7,397 bases of DNA from Mycobacterium sp. (GTDB lineage: Bacteria; Actinomycetota; Actinomycetes; Mycobacteriales; Mycobacteriaceae): contig JAQTVU010000107.1 in the NCBI GenBank assembly GCA_028706695.1, positions 1 to 7,397 on the forward strand. The letters run 5' to 3'. The notes under the pieces were generated by a model. It made no database searches and was not told where the DNA came from. It saw only the letters and a list, made by a program, of their open reading frames with translations. Of this stretch, positions 5,204 to 7,397 are shown one piece after another; within the stretch, counting starts at the first letter, position 1; each line of letters begins with the position of its first letter. The position numbers and the translations under genes are program-made.

Positions 5204-6897
5204 CGTCTCTCTTCGATACCCCGGAGACTCATCTCTTCGAGACAGCAGAAACTCGGCAGTTGTTGCAACAGAGCGATTCTCCGGCTGCTGGCAATGCGGA
5301 AGTCGATCTGCGGGACGCGCCCGGGGATGCCCGTACATCGACGCCCGTACCTTCGCAGCCGGGCACCGCAACCACACGCGGCACCGGTACGGCCGCAGTC
5401 GCCGCGCTACCCACACCCAGCTTCGACGAAGTCACCGAGTCACCTACAGCTCCAGGCGCCGCGCGTGCGCGGTGGCAGCAACGTTACGGCAGATGGCTTG
5501 CGGCTTCCGACGTCATCGTGGTGAGCGGTGCCGTGGCGGTTGCACAAATTCTGCGATTCGGGAACATGACCCGGGGCAGCTTGTTGGCGGGCTACCCATC
5601 GGTTGCATACTCCGCGGTCTCGGTGCTGATCGTGCTGGCGTGGGCTCTGGTTCTGGCGATCAGCAACAGCCGGGCTCAGCAAGTGGTCGGAGCCGGCCCC
5701 GAGGAATTCCGCCGCGTGTGGACGGCCACGTTGTGGGTGTTCGGGGTCATCGCCATCGTCTCAACGTCGTTGCGGCTTGAAATCGCGCGCGGTTATCTGG
5801 CGATCGCGTTCCCGCTGGGACTTCTGGCCTTGTCGGCCAATCGCTACCTCGCCCGCGTCTACGTTGCGGCCCAGCGGCGCCGCGGCCGGTTTATGACCGC
5901 CGTGCTCGCCGTAGGCAACCCCCGATCGGTCAAGGCCCTCGTACAGTCGCTGACGCAGCATCCGGCCGACGGGTACACGGTGGTCGGCGCGTGCATTCCC
6001 GGCGTCTTCAAGCGGGAGAACATCGACGTGCCCGGGTTGGGATCGCTTCCCGTGTTCCCCTACACATCGGGCATCCAACACGCGATTGCCGCGTCGCGGG
6101 CCGACACTGTCGCATTGACCTCCGCAGGTGAGTTGGGAGCAGACGGCATCCGGGACCTGTCGTGGCAATTGGAAAAGCTGGGCGTCGACTTGGTGGTGTC
6201 ACCGGGGCTGGTTGACGTTGCCGGACCGCGGCTGACCGTACGCCCGGTGGCCGATCTGCCGCTGATTCACGTGGACAAGCCGCGGTATGAGGGCGCCAAG
6301 CGATTTCAGAAGCGAGCATTCGACATTTGCTTTGCGCTGCTGGCCCTGCTGGTGGCGTCACCGATCATGATCGCTGCCGCGGTGATGGTAAAGCTGACCA
6401 GCCGGGGCCCGATCTTCTATCGTGCCGAACGCATCGGTTTGGATGGTGTGCCGTTCCGGATGATGAAGTTCCGCAGCATGGTCGTCGACGCCGACCGCCG
6501 ACTGTCGGAAGTGGCCGAGCTCAACGAAAGCGCCGGCGGTGTGCTGTTCAAGATCCGCCGGGATCCCAGAGTCACTCCGGTGGGCCGGCTGTTACGCCGG
6601 TACAGCGTCGACGAACTCCCCCAGTTCATCAACGTACTGCTCGGCGAGATGAGTGTGGTCGGACCGCGGCCCCCGCTGCGGAGCGAAGTGGAGACCTACG
6701 ACCACCGCGTACGGCGCCGACTGCTGGTCCGCCCCGGCATCACCGGACTGTGGCAGGTCAGCGGCCGTTCGGACCTGTGCTGGGAGGACTCTGTGCGCCT
6801 GGACCTGTCCTACGTCGAAAATTGGTCCATGTTAAGCGATTTGCTGATCGCAGCCAAGACCGTCGGGGCGGTCTTCCGTGGATCGGGCGCGTATTGA
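5200..6897 (+). CDS. Polyprenyl-phosphate hexose-1-phosphate transferase (WcaJ/WbaP/CpsE-like exopolysaccharide glycosylphosphotransferase)
   Basis: A 565-aa membrane enzyme that transfers a sugar-1-phosphate from a nucleotide sugar to a polyprenyl phosphate, the first step of a lipid-linked glycan. Residues 1-90 are a Pro/Thr/Ala-rich, probably disordered tail. Four hydrophobic segments follow (about 100-118, 136-154, 174-190, 198-213), then a Rossmann-like region (from about 232, VLAVGNPRS) typical of the large family members. The catalytic domain starts at FQKRAFD (369-375) with a re-entrant/membrane helix (about 375-397). It carries KFRSM (423-427), the Asp-Glu pair in DELPQ (471-475), VGPRPP (487-492) and PGITGLWQVSGR (512-523), all intact. 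The start at 5200 has only a weak GGCAGG site, but the ATGA overlap with the preceding small ORF supports it. A ketoacyl synthase follows after 49 nt, so the two are probably co-transcribed. The sugar donor cannot be told from sequence; in mycobacteria the acceptor would be decaprenyl phosphate. Confidence 0.92.
   Translation: MTSLFDTPETHLFETAETRQLLQQSDSPAAGNAEVDLRDAPGDARTSTPVPSQPGTATTRGTGTAAVAALPTPSFDEVTESPTAPGAARARWQQRYGRWLAASDVIVVSGAVAVAQILRFGNMTRGSLLAGYPSVAYSAVSVLIVLAWALVLAISNSRAQQVVGAGPEEFRRVWTATLWVFGVIAIVSTSLRLEIARGYLAIAFPLGLLALSANRYLARVYVAAQRRRGRFMTAVLAVGNPRSVKALVQSLTQHPADGYTVVGACIPGVFKRENIDVPGLGSLPVFPYTSGIQHAIAASRADTVALTSAGELGADGIRDLSWQLEKLGVDLVVSPGLVDVAGPRLTVRPVADLPLIHVDKPRYEGAKRFQKRAFDICFALLALLVASPIMIAAAVMVKLTSRGPIFYRAERIGLDGVPFRMMKFRSMVVDADRRLSEVAELNESAGGVLFKIRRDPRVTPVGRLLRRYSVDELPQFINVLLGEMSVVGPRPPLRSEVETYDHRVRRRLLVRPGITGLWQVSGRSDLCWEDSVRLDLSYVENWSMLSDLLIAAKTVGAVFRGSGAY
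5209..5256 (+). repeat. Tandem 24-nt / 8-residue repeat at sugar transferase N-terminus
   Basis: Residues 4-11 (LFDTPETH) and 12-19 (LFETAETR) are imperfect tandem copies. The DNA copies (5209-5232, 5233-5256) share the pattern CTCTTCGA..C...GA.ACTC with third-position differences, which suggests an old duplication. It lies in the disordered tail and could be a short interaction motif. Confidence 0.5.
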
Positions 6898-6946
6898 GCC
6901 CTTGATCGTGCTCGACTGATCCTACTCGACGCAAGAAAGACGACGC

Positions 6947-7397
6947 ATGCGACAAAATTCGCTCCCGGCCGCGGTCGTCACGGGAATCGGCCTGGTCACC
7001 CCAGTCGGACGAGGGATCGAGGAGTTCTTCTCGGCGCTGTGTGCACCGACGTCGGGGCTGGTGCGCCCGCCCGCGGGGCACTTCGCGGCCGGACTGGTCG
7101 ACGCGATCGGCATCGCGCCGCACATCAACCCCAATGATGTCCTGCCGGAAACGGATGCTGCTGTGGCCGACCGCTTCTCGGTGCTGGCCGTGGCCGCCGC
7201 CGACGACGCGCTCCGGGATTCGGGCATCCGGATCGGAGTGGACGTCGACCCGTTGCGAGTCGCGGCGGTGATAGCGACGGCGACCGGCGGGCTGCAAACC
7301 TTTGAACGACAGGCCATCGTGCAGCACAGCGACGGCTGCCATGCGGTGGACCGCCACCTGTTCAACGGGTTCCTGCCGAACATGGCCGCGGCCCGGG
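6947..7397 (+). CDS. Beta-ketoacyl-ACP synthase (FabF/KAS II-like), partial (5' part only)
   Basis: ATG at 6947 opens a frame that stays open to the window edge (150 codons). The N-terminus, MRQNSLPAAVVTGIGLVTPVG, is the classic first strand of the condensing-enzyme thiolase fold. It is followed by the usual ADRFSVLAVAAADDALRDSG helix and the VAAVIATATGGLQT strand and turn before the active site. The enzyme would condense an acyl-ACP (or acyl-thioester) with malonyl-ACP. The catalytic Cys and two His lie beyond the window, so activity, and chain-initiating versus elongating type, cannot be judged. A weak AAGAAAGA (6933-6940) lies 6 nt upstream. The 49-nt gap from the sugar transferase points to one operon. 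A ketosynthase beside an NRPS and a glycan-priming enzyme suggests synthesis of a special acyl group rather than housekeeping fatty acids; this is inference. Confidence 0.88.
   Translation, partial: MRQNSLPAAVVTGIGLVTPVGRGIEEFFSALCAPTSGLVRPPAGHFAAGLVDAIGIAPHINPNDVLPETDAAVADRFSVLAVAAADDALRDSGIRIGVDVDPLRVAAVIATATGGLQTFERQAIVQHSDGCHAVDRHLFNGFLPNMAAAR

Noticed and set aside
1..7397. Insertion sequences, tRNA/rRNA genes, CRISPR arrays
   Set aside because: No transposase frames, terminal repeats, tRNA-like cloverleaf segments or regularly spaced repeats seen on reading both strands.

Overview
The window is high-GC actinobacterial DNA. Codon use, GTG/ATG starts behind strong AGGAGG sites and the gene types suggest a Mycobacterium, probably a slow grower with a large cell-wall glycan/glycolipid repertoire. 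That assignment is inference from style; no marker gene is present. The content looks like an accessory cell-envelope or secondary-metabolite locus.

Layout, left to right. (1) A leftward gene, cut by the window edge (494 down to 1), encodes a hexapeptide-repeat (left-handed beta-helix) acyltransferase of the polysaccharide/sugar O- or N-acyltransferase type. (2) About 550 bp (495-1041) hold no convincing protein gene. They do hold a locally AT-rich patch with a perfect 10-bp inverted repeat (943-973), a good operator candidate. (3) A short 57-codon ORF (1042-1215) with its own strong Shine-Dalgarno lies between that palindrome and the next gene. (4) A single-module nonribosomal peptide synthetase (1269-4631, 1120 aa) has the order [C-lobe of a condensation domain]-adenylation-PCP-thioesterase. 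The N-lobe of the condensation domain, with its HHxxxDG catalytic motif, is absent, and a strong ribosome binding site sits right at the lobe boundary. (5) About 390 bp (4632-5017) are mostly noncoding, with an AT-rich promoter-like stretch, followed by a possible 61-aa ORF whose stop overlaps the next start as ATGA. (6) A polyprenyl-phosphate hexose-1-phosphate transferase (5200-6897, WcaJ/WbaP/CpsE-like) follows. (7) 49 bp later comes the start of a beta-ketoacyl-ACP synthase, cut by the right edge (6947-7397).

How they may work together (inference): the phosphoglycosyltransferase starts a lipid-linked glycan. The single-module NRPS activates one amino acid and releases it through its own thioesterase, and the ketoacyl synthase and acyltransferase make and attach acyl groups. 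Together this fits synthesis of a glycan or glycolipid decorated with an unusual amino-acid-derived acyl group. The most unusual item is the NRPS that starts in the middle of its condensation domain.
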